Positions 1 to 6,115 of a stretch of 13,164 nt of DNA are shown here, one piece after another. Each line of letters begins with the position of its first letter. Position 1 is the first letter of the stretch. The notes beneath the pieces were generated by a model that made no database searches, had not been told where the DNA came from, and saw only the letters and a program-made list of their open reading frames with translations. Source of the stretch: Firmicutes bacterium UBA7523 (GTDB lineage Bacteria; Bacillota; Dethiobacteria; Dethiobacterales; Dethiobacteraceae); NCBI GenBank assembly GCA_002479415.1, contig DLMZ01000006.1, positions 31,523 to 44,686 on the forward strand, written 5' to 3'. The translations under genes were made by a program, and so were the position numbers.

Positions 1-541
1 TTTAATAAGCAGCGTTGCGCTTTTAATACCGGCTTCATCCCCGGGAAGCAAATCCATCACTTCTACCTGGTAATTTTTCCGTTCCGCCCAGCGTGTATAC
101 ATACGCAACAGCATAGACGCCCAATCCTGTGATTCTGTCCCCCCTGCACCGGGGTGAATAGATATAATAGCCGAATTTCCATCATAGCGGCCGCAAAAAA
201 GCAGGGCCAGCTCCAAGCTGTCCATTTCCACCGACAGCTCTGCGGCAAGCTTTTCAGCCTCTGCCCAAAAAGAGCCGTCTTCGGCAGCAAGCGCAATTGT
301 AACATCCAAATCATCCAACTTCTCGTTCATGTCCAAAAAGGGCGCCACTTCATCCCGAAGAAGTTTCAACTCCTGAACAGTTTTCTGGGCACTGTCGGAG
401 TTATTCCAAAATTCCGGCTGGGACACACTTTCTTCCAGCTTTTTTATTAATTCCGATTTGTTAGCAACGTCAAAGTGAACCACTCATTTCTGCCAGACGT
501 TCCCGCAGCTCTTTACATGCAGCTTTAATTTCAGAAGACAT
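1..541 (-). CDS. prfB: Peptide chain release factor 2 (RF2), N-terminal part, with programmed +1 frameshift
   Basis: RF2 recognises UGA and UAA stop codons and triggers release of the finished protein from the ribosome. Translation starts at ATG 541-539, after an AGGTG ribosome binding site 5 bases upstream that overlaps the secA stop codon. The zero frame runs 23 codons and meets TGA at 472-470 in the classic context CTT TGA C. Skipping one base (472) continues as LDVANKSELIKKLEE, and 157 further codons reach the window edge. The continued frame contains the RF2 hallmarks SIHPGAGGTESQDWASMLLR and LLPGDEAGIKSATLLIK. About 180 residues are visible; RF2 is normally near 330-370, so the SPF codon-recognition and GGQ catalytic motifs lie outside the window. 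The gene is truncated by the window edge, not broken. The frameshift is the known autoregulatory device of prfB: scarce RF2 favours shifting and makes more RF2. Confidence 0.96.
469..475 (-). promoter_or_regulatory. Programmed +1 ribosomal frameshift site of prfB
   Basis: The minus strand reads CTT TGA C, the conserved slippery site of prfB. The in-frame TGA occupies 472-470, at codon 24. Reading CTT then GAC (471-469) restores the long RF2 frame. The stimulatory Shine-Dalgarno-like stretch, usually AGGGGG just upstream, is only GAGTGG here, followed by TTCA, so the stimulator looks weak. Confidence 0.93.
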
Positions 542-549
542 CTTAACAC

Positions 550-3234
550 CTACTTCCCGCAACACTTTTTGTATTTTTGTCCGCTGCCGCAGGGACAAGG
601 GTCATTGCGGCCAATTTTATCAGACCGCACAGCGCCATGAACAGCAGTGCCGTCACTAGGTGGCGTTTCGTCTGCTACAGCCACTGCCTTACGCTCCGGC
701 GGCGCAGCAACCTGGGCACGATATAAAAGCCTGACCGACTCTTCTTTTAAGTCGTTAATCATTTCCTGAAACATTTCATACGCCTCTGATTTATACTCGA
801 CCAAAGGATCCCGCTGTCCGTAAGCGCGCAACCCAACTCCCTGGCGCAAGTCACTCATAGCATCAATATGGGTCATCCATTTGGAATCCACCGAACGCAG
901 AATTATAACTCTCTCCAGCTCCCGCATTGTTTCGGAGCCTATCTCTTCTTCCCTTTCAGCATAATAATGCAATGCTGACTGTAAAAGGGTTTCGTGAAGC
1001 TCTTCCCTGCTTTTGCCGCGCAAGTCACTCTCAGAAATAGCTTTGGGTTTAAGGAAAATACCTTCCGCATATTCCAGCAAAGATTTAATATCCCATTCGT
1101 CATCGAACATTTTATCGTTAGCATAAAGGTTAAGTCCATCGTTCACAATCTCCGGAATCCACTCCAGCACAGTTTCGTTAAGGTTTTCACCCTCAAGAAC
1201 ACGGCGCCGCTGGCTGTAGATTACCTTCCGCTGCTGGTTAATAACATCATCATATTGGAGAATATGCTTACGGATATCAAAGTTGCGGCCTTCCACCCGT
1301 TTCTGAGCCGATTCAATTGCTCTGCTAATCAACGGATGATCAATGGGCATATCCTCTTCCATCCCCATTTTGTCCATAATATTTGTCATGTTCTCGCCGC
1401 CGAAAAGACGCATTAAATCATCTTCCAGAGAAATAAAAAACTGAGTTGAGCCTGGGTCACCCTGGCGGCCGGCGCGGCCGCGCAACTGGTTATCAATACG
1501 TCGAGCTTCGTGCCTCTCCGTACCGATAATATGCAAGCCCCCCAATTCGGCTACTCCCTCCCCAAGCACAATATCTGTTCCCCGACCCGCCATATTGGTA
1601 GCTATAGTCACGGAACTGCTTTGACCAGCCAAGGAAACAATTTCCGCTTCCCGTTCATGATGCTTGGCGTTTAACACTTCGTGGCGAATGCCTTTTTTCT
1701 GCAGCATTCTGCTTAACTCTTCTGATTTCTCAATAGAAATGGTTCCCACCAGGAGCGGTTGCCCTGTGGCATGTCGACGCACTATTTCATCAACAACCGC
1801 ACAAAACTTCCCTCGCTCCGACTTGTAGACTACATCCGGCAAATCTTGACGGACTAAAGGCTTATTCGTGGGAATAACCACAACATCCAAGCCATAAATA
1901 CTTTGAAATTCCTCTTCTTCCGTTGCTGCCGTACCGGTCATGCCGGACAACTTATCATACATACGGAAATAATTTTGGAAGGTAATAGACGCCAAAGTCA
2001 TGCTTTCTTTGGCCACCTTTACCTTTTCTTTTGCTTCGATAGCTTGGTGCAGTCCGTCACTGTAACGGCGTCCAAACATTAAGCGACCGGTAAATTCGTC
2101 TACGATAACGACTTCACCGTTTCTAACAACGTAATCCCTATCACTTTGCATTAAGCCGTAAGCTTTCAAAGCGTTGTTTATTTTTTTGCGGATAATTCTG
2201 TAGCTTTCCTGCTCTTTTACATCGTCGGTCTCCGGCTCTTTATCCTCATAAACCACATCTTCTTCACCGTACAAATCATGTATGCCAAGACGGTTTTCAA
2301 CTTCCTTCTCCCCGTCTTCCGTCAGCTCAACAGTGTGCGTCTTTTCATCTACAGTATAATGCTTTTCTTTTTTAAGAGACCTGACAATCATATCGAAACG
2401 CAGATAATCCTCCTGCTGCTTCTCGCCTCTCATTTGACCAGAAATAATTAACGGCGTTCTCGCTTCATCCACCAAAATGCTGTCTACCTCGTCCACAATA
2501 GCATAGTTCAGGGGACGCTGCACCAGATTCTCCTTATAAACCACCATATTATCCCGTAAATAGTCAAAACCAAACTCATTATTCGTTCCGTAAGTAATAT
2601 CGGCGTTATATGCTTCCCGCCGCTGTGCCGGATTTTTCCCGTGAACAATCAAGCCTACAGAAAGGCCTAAAAAATTATAAAGCTTGCCCATCCATTCACT
2701 GTCACGGGTAGCCAAATAATCATTGACTGTGACGATATGAACTCCGTCGCCGGAAAGCGCATTCAAATAAGCAGGCAGTGTAGCTACCAAGGTCTTACCT
2801 TCACCGGTTTTCATCTCGGCGATTCGACCTTGGTGCAGCACAATGCCTCCTAAAAGCTGAACATCAAAGTGGCGCATTTTTAATACCCGCCGCGAAGCTT
2901 CCCGTACTACGGCAAAAGCCTCAGGAAGAATGCTGTTTAGAGCGTCCTGCTTGGCCTTGTGCAGCTCTGCCTTGGCTGCATCATAACTACGCTCAATATC
3001 TTTGTTCCCCGGCGCCCCCAAATGCTGCACCAATAACTCCTGCACTTTTCCCCTGTACGGCGCCAACATTTCTGTCAGCCTGGAACGAAAAGCATCAGTC
3101 TTCGCCTGCAGCGCCGCATCGGACAACGCCTGCATTTCCCCTTCTAGGCCGTTAATTTCTGCCAGCCTGCCGCTAATTTTTTTAATTTCCCTTTGATTGA
3201 CGTCACCGATTATCTTCGCGATTAAACCGCGCAT
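550..3234 (-). CDS. secA: Protein translocase ATPase SecA
   Basis: SecA is the ATP-driven motor that pushes unfolded preproteins through the SecYEG channel at the inner face of the membrane. The start ATG 3234-3232 has a GGAGGG site about 6 bases upstream; an in-frame codon at 3291 would add 19 residues but has no such site. This gives 894 residues. Visible motifs are Walker A (MKTGEGKT, about 141-148), the DEAD-type segment IVDEVDSILVDEART (about 246-260), VIVDEFTGRLMFGRRYSDG (about 376-394), VGTISIEKSE, ATNMAGRGTDIVLG and the helicase arginine-finger region NQLRGRAGRQGDPG. The C-terminus is a zinc-binding SEC-C motif (DPCPCGSGQKYKKCC), which contacts SecB or ribosomes in other bacteria. Two segments seem longer than in typical SecA: about 54-100 and an acidic stretch about 321-350. 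prfB follows after 8 bases, so the two are probably co-transcribed. Confidence 0.97.
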   Translation of the reverse strand: MRGLIAKIIGDVNQREIKKISGRLAEINGLEGEMQALSDAALQAKTDAFRSRLTEMLAPYRGKVQELLVQHLGAPGNKDIERSYDAAKAELHKAKQDALNSILPEAFAVVREASRRVLKMRHFDVQLLGGIVLHQGRIAEMKTGEGKTLVATLPAYLNALSGDGVHIVTVNDYLATRDSEWMGKLYNFLGLSVGLIVHGKNPAQRREAYNADITYGTNNEFGFDYLRDNMVVYKENLVQRPLNYAIVDEVDSILVDEARTPLIISGQMRGEKQQEDYLRFDMIVRSLKKEKHYTVDEKTHTVELTEDGEKEVENRLGIHDLYGEEDVVYEDKEPETDDVKEQESYRIIRKKINNALKAYGLMQSDRDYVVRNGEVVIVDEFTGRLMFGRRYSDGLHQAIEAKEKVKVAKESMTLASITFQNYFRMYDKLSGMTGTAATEEEEFQSIYGLDVVVIPTNKPLVRQDLPDVVYKSERGKFCAVVDEIVRRHATGQPLLVGTISIEKSEELSRMLQKKGIRHEVLNAKHHEREAEIVSLAGQSSSVTIATNMAGRGTDIVLGEGVAELGGLHIIGTERHEARRIDNQLRGRAGRQGDPGSTQFFISLEDDLMRLFGGENMTNIMDKMGMEEDMPIDHPLISRAIESAQKRVEGRNFDIRKHILQYDDVINQQRKVIYSQRRRVLEGENLNETVLEWIPEIVNDGLNLYANDKMFDDEWDIKSLLEYAEGIFLKPKAISESDLRGKSREELHETLLQSALHYYAEREEEIGSETMRELERVIILRSVDSKWMTHIDAMSDLRQGVGLRAYGQRDPLVEYKSEAYEMFQEMINDLKEESVRLLYRAQVAAPPERKAVAVADETPPSDGTAVHGAVRSDKIGRNDPCPCGSGQKYKKCCGK

Positions 3235-3260
3235 CTTAAACCCTCCAATGTGAATAATGC

Positions 3261-3286
3261 ATAAAAAGGAACCTATAGGTCCCTTT
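3261..3286 (-). terminator. Hairpin with short U-tract in the secA leader (terminator or attenuator)
   Basis: The minus strand forms a 9-bp stem (3286-3278 with 3273-3265, one G-U pair) around a TATA loop. The stem runs into TTTTTAT. It lies between the DUF5317 stop (3316) and the secA start (3234). It could end the upstream transcript or modulate read-through into secA. A TTGACA hexamer at 3292-3287 directly precedes it, but no -10 box sits at proper spacing. Confidence 0.5.
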
Positions 3287-3315
3287 GTCAAAAGCTAAGA
3301 ATTATTTTATCACTA

Positions 3316-3840
3316 TTATCCGTGCGGCACAAGTCTGCCCTTATCTGTGAGCATATAGTGCTGAATGAGCACAAATATACCGACAACAATTAATAAATCC
3401 CCCACACTTAAAACCTGGGGGGGCCACTTAACCGGAATTACATCGGCCAGAAACCATAATCTTGTCTCCGCCCCCAGCAAAGAATGAGTCCCTCTGGGTT
3501 CACCCAATCCCACTATAGCAATAGCTTGAGGCGAAACAGGCATAGCTCCTCCGTTAAAGAAAATAACGATAAAATTAAGCAACGTGCCCACGCCAAATAT
3601 TTTCATGCCGGGCAGAATAATATTCAAACCTACAATATAAAGAAATACAAAATAAGCGCCTACCTGCAGCCACGGCCCAAAGGAAAAACCACGCACAGCC
3701 AATATTCCTGCCGCCGCTCTCATCCCCAGCGCAAGCCAAACGAAAGGAAGAGCTTTTAAGCCTATATTTTCTAAACGGCTCAACCTGCCGCCGCGCAGCA
3801 GCGCAACAACCACGGCTAAACCCACACCCACGAAAATCAC
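3316..3840 (-). CDS. DUF5317 family integral membrane protein
   Basis: This is a small hydrophobic protein of 174 residues and unknown function. The start is GTG 3840-3838, which overlaps the HD-GYP stop codon by two bases (GTGA), with an AAGGGGG ribosome binding site upstream; the two genes are therefore probably translationally coupled. Hydrophobic stretches suggest about four to five membrane segments: residues about 1-15, 28-48, 58-76, 82-95 and 143-162. The motif FFNGGAMPVSP (about 93-103) resembles the conserved NGG-MPVS block of the DUF5317 family, on which the family assignment rests. The stop is a tandem TAA TAG. Coupling to a cyclic-di-GMP enzyme hints at a shared membrane role, but this is inference. 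Confidence 0.8.
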   Translation of the reverse strand: MIFVGVGLAVVVALLRGGRLSRLENIGLKALPFVWLALGMRAAAGILAVRGFSFGPWLQVGAYFVFLYIVGLNIILPGMKIFGVGTLLNFIVIFFNGGAMPVSPQAIAIVGLGEPRGTHSLLGAETRLWFLADVIPVKWPPQVLSVGDLLIVVGIFVLIQHYMLTDKGRLVPHG

Positions 3841-5090
3841 TTTATTTCCCCCTTGCGCCTCAGCGCTCTTTCAAAAGCATTAACTACATCACTGCAAAAT
3901 TGCGTGTTGCAGCAAAGCTTCAATTCATCAACCGCCTGCTGTACAGACATTGGATCACGGTAAACCCTCTTAGTCGTCATAGCGTCAAAAGCATCGGCCA
4001 CACTTACAATCCTTGCTCCCAGGGAAATCTCACTTCCCTGAATCCCATCCGGATAACCGCAGCCGTCCATCCGTTCATGGTGATGACGAACAGCATTCGC
4101 CTGGTCTCCAAAAAATTTAATACTTTTAATTATCTCCGCACCTACTGCCGGATGGTCCTTAACTAATTCATACTCGCTGTCAGATAAACGACTGGGCTTA
4201 TTAAGAACTTCGTCCGGAATACCTATTTTGCCGATATCATGCATTAAAGCCACATACTGAAGCTTATCAATAAAGTCCTCCGTCAGCTTCATTTCCTTTC
4301 CTATAAGCACCGCAAATTCCGCCACCCGCTCCGAATGGCCGTGGGTATAGGCGTCCTTGGCGTCAATAGCTTTAGCCAAAGCTTTAATGGTGCCAAGATA
4401 CTGGTTGCGCATATCGGCGTACAATAAAAAGGTATGCCGCGCCACCATTAGCGGAATCATGAGCAGCAGCACACCGGCAATCCCCATGTTTATGTAAATA
4501 ACTGCTATTAAAATTCCCAAAGGAAGTGTAGCCAAATAGTTGGGTGCACCCCAACGAAAATTTATTAGCCAAACTCCAATAAATGACATTTTCTGCGACA
4601 TAGAAATAGCTGCAATGACAAAGAATGAATTTAATAAAAAGTAGATTACTGTAGAAACAATCAAGGGTGCAATGTCTGTAGTCAGGGAAAAATGCCCTAC
4701 ACTCCCACCTAAGCATTGGTATACGTGCCCTGCAACTCCAGACGAAAGTGCCGCTTGTGCTACTGAAAAAACAAGGCGATGCCCTTTTTCTTCTATTTTT
4801 TTAAGGCTTTTTAAGTTAAAAAAAGTAGGCAAGCTAGCCCACGCCGCAGCGGCGGGGCCAAACAAAATTATCATCGCCAAGCTGGTAGCAAAGCTTACCG
4901 AAACATAGCCATCCCCTTTTGGAAGAGGAACACTCATATTCTCGTGAACAACGTGGAGAAAAACAATATACAGGAAGGGTAATCCCAGCTTGTCCCAATC
5001 AGGGATATTAAAATACAAGAACAAAAGAGCGGCAGCGACTACCGCCAACACATATATCTTTACAATTAAAGGCTCCTGTTTATAAGACAC
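3837..5090 (-). CDS. Membrane-anchored HD-GYP domain protein, probable cyclic-di-GMP phosphodiesterase
   Basis: HD-GYP proteins hydrolyse the second messenger cyclic-di-GMP, so this protein probably lowers its level at the membrane. The N-terminal half (about 220 residues) is hydrophobic with six to seven likely membrane segments and no recognised sensor motif. The C-terminal half (about 235-417) is a complete HD-GYP domain: THGHSERV, the metal-binding HDIGKIGIP (about 284-292), HHHERMDGCGYPDGI (about 336-350) and SVADAFDAMTTKRVYR (about 363-378). The key histidines, aspartates and the GYP triad are all present, so it should be active. Start choice: GGAGG lies 7 bases before GTG 5090, but directly abuts an in-frame ATG at 5096, which is too close. 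GTG 5090 (417 residues) is preferred; ATG 5096 would give 419. The gene follows a structured leader and micro-ORF and overlaps the DUF5317 gene downstream. Confidence 0.9.
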   Translation of the reverse strand: MSYKQEPLIVKIYVLAVVAAALLFLYFNIPDWDKLGLPFLYIVFLHVVHENMSVPLPKGDGYVSVSFATSLAMIILFGPAAAAWASLPTFFNLKSLKKIEEKGHRLVFSVAQAALSSGVAGHVYQCLGGSVGHFSLTTDIAPLIVSTVIYFLLNSFFVIAAISMSQKMSFIGVWLINFRWGAPNYLATLPLGILIAVIYINMGIAGVLLLMIPLMVARHTFLLYADMRNQYLGTIKALAKAIDAKDAYTHGHSERVAEFAVLIGKEMKLTEDFIDKLQYVALMHDIGKIGIPDEVLNKPSRLSDSEYELVKDHPAVGAEIIKSIKFFGDQANAVRHHHERMDGCGYPDGIQGSEISLGARIVSVADAFDAMTTKRVYRDPMSVQQAVDELKLCCNTQFCSDVVNAFERALRRKGEIK

Positions 5091-5109
5091 CGCCATCCCT
5101 CCAGATTAT

Positions 5110-5141
5110 AAAAAAGGGGCGGCGATATTTTTTCTAGCCCC
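5110..5141 (-). terminator. GC-stem and U-tract hairpin between micro-ORF and HD-GYP gene
   Basis: On the minus strand GGGGC (5141-5137) can pair with GCCCC (5120-5116) across a 16-base loop, followed at once by six U residues (5115-5110). The stem is short but all G-C. The left arm overlaps the last sense codons of the 25-codon ORF and abuts its stop, so a translating ribosome would cover it. It may be a terminator for the micro-ORF or an attenuator of the HD-GYP gene. Confidence 0.5.
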
Positions 5142-5211
5142 AAGTCCAATAAGCACCACCTGCAAGAATTAAAGTTGCAAGCGCTACGATAGCACGAATA
5201 ATCTTAGCCAT
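5134..5211 (-). CDS. 25-residue hydrophobic micro-protein or leader peptide
   Basis: This short ORF starts at ATG 5211-5209 and ends at TAG 5136-5134. It reads MAKIIRAIVALATLILAGGA followed by YWTWG: a short basic N-terminus, then about 17 hydrophobic residues, enough for one membrane-spanning helix, then an aromatic end. A strong ribosome binding site (GAGGGGG, about 8 bases upstream) argues that it is translated. I do not recognise the family. It lies 44 bases before the HD-GYP start, with a terminator-like hairpin between. It may be a small membrane partner of the HD-GYP protein, or a leader peptide whose translation controls the downstream gene. Reality as a gene rests on the ribosome binding site and the composition only. 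Confidence 0.6.
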   Translation of the reverse strand: MAKIIRAIVALATLILAGGAYWTWG

Positions 5212-5322
5212 TTAGAAGTCCCCCTCTACGGTTTCCTCTGCCATGCTCCGCTACTGATGACAGGCAAACCGCTTCGCTCGGGGTAATACTCATCGCCGAC
5301 CCTTTTTTGCCTATTTAAGATT
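5212..5322 (-). promoter_or_regulatory. Structured RNA leader upstream of micro-ORF and HD-GYP gene (unassigned)
   Basis: The transcript of this gap can fold into a long imperfect hairpin: the arm 5271-5257 pairs with 5244-5229, using CGGTTT/AAACCG, CC/GG and TGTCAT/ATGGCA with small bulges and a 12-base loop. Upstream, GGGT (5302-5299) can pair with ACCC (5284-5281). The alternative GATGA (5294-5290)/TCATC (5259-5255) pairing would compete with both, as is common in switching RNAs. The ribosome binding site of the micro-ORF lies just 3' of the long hairpin. I could not match it to a known riboswitch class; the conserved cores of the cyclic-di-GMP-I and -II aptamers are not visible. Confidence 0.5.
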
Positions 5323-5967
5323 TCAAATATCTGACGCGATACGTCGGTTTAACGCGGCGAGTGTTGCTCTAGCGATTGCTTCTTTTTTATCTTGTTTAAC
5401 CAGGGCCGTGCCGACTAAGCATTCTTCGGTCTGGCCTTGTATATATGCTAAAGTAATTAATATCATATTGCCGCGGCTGATGGGCACCTGAACCACATCC
5501 TCCAGCATAACGCTGCTGCCTTCGTCTAAATACTCACGCATAGCATCCAGCGTAGCTTCTGCAACAAGCTTGAGCCTATTTACGCGGGAATTGGGACCGG
5601 AGCTTTTTCCCACACAGTTTTTGTTGCCCGATGAAAGCTCCACCACCGCCTCCAGCTCAGAGCCGGTAAGAGAAAAATGAATTGCGGTAAATTTAATCCT
5701 CTTGCGTTGATGCCCAAATCTTTGCCTATTGTTCAGCTGAACTATGGACACTTTTTTATGGTCTAGGTCTATTCCGCATTCCAGGCGAAATAGAGTTTCT
5801 ATGTCCCTTACTAGCTGCTTGGCGCTTCTGGTATCTTCCGCCAGGACGTGAATTTCTTCAATATCCTGCTGCTCACCAAGAACAATTTTGGCGGAAATCA
5901 CATCGCGTATTTGCTTAATCAGCCTTTCACATTCACTTAACCTAATTTCTTTTGGAGCATCAGCCAC
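5323..5967 (-). CDS. Hypothetical cytoplasmic protein, unrecognised family
   Basis: I do not recognise this protein. It has 214 residues from GTG 5967, which has GGCGG about 7 bases upstream; an in-frame GTG at 5985 (220 residues) lacks a convincing site. There is no signal peptide or long hydrophobic segment, so it should be cytoplasmic. The sequence alternates helices and strands: an N-terminal part with IEEIHVLAEDTRSAKQLVRD and IDLDHKKVSIVQL, then a C-terminal part with VELSSGN, LKLVAEATLDAMREYL and EAIARATLAALNRRI. The two parts each pair a strand-rich stretch with a helix of the pattern A-ATL-A, which may reflect an internal duplication. No catalytic motif is evident. It precedes the structured leader and HD-GYP gene in the same direction; a functional link is possible but unproven. 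Confidence 0.75.
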   Translation of the reverse strand: MADAPKEIRLSECERLIKQIRDVISAKIVLGEQQDIEEIHVLAEDTRSAKQLVRDIETLFRLECGIDLDHKKVSIVQLNNRQRFGHQRKRIKFTAIHFSLTGSELEAVVELSSGNKNCVGKSSGPNSRVNRLKLVAEATLDAMREYLDEGSSVMLEDVVQVPISRGNMILITLAYIQGQTEECLVGTALVKQDKKEAIARATLAALNRRIASDI

Positions 5968-6115
5968 TGCTTCCCCGCCTTTCACAAATTTAAAATGCCT
6001 GGCAGGTGCTTCCCCAAAAGCATCAATCAGGATAATTTGCCTTTATATATTTGTTGCCATAATATACTATAAATTTAGCATAAAGCATATTTCTACCTTC
6101 TCAGCGGAAATCCTG

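Noticed and set aside
154..450. 98-codon open frame on the plus strand
   Set aside because: It lies antisense to prfB, whose minus-strand frame has clear RF2 motifs; the plus frame has no recognisable protein features.
3287..3292. TTGACA as a -35 box for secA
   Set aside because: No acceptable -10 hexamer lies 16-18 bases downstream; the hairpin occupies that space.
5212..5322. Cyclic-di-GMP-I or fluoride riboswitch
   Set aside because: GGCGATGAG resembles the start of a fluoride aptamer, and the downstream gene suggests cyclic-di-GMP, but the other conserved core segments of either class are not present in the right order.
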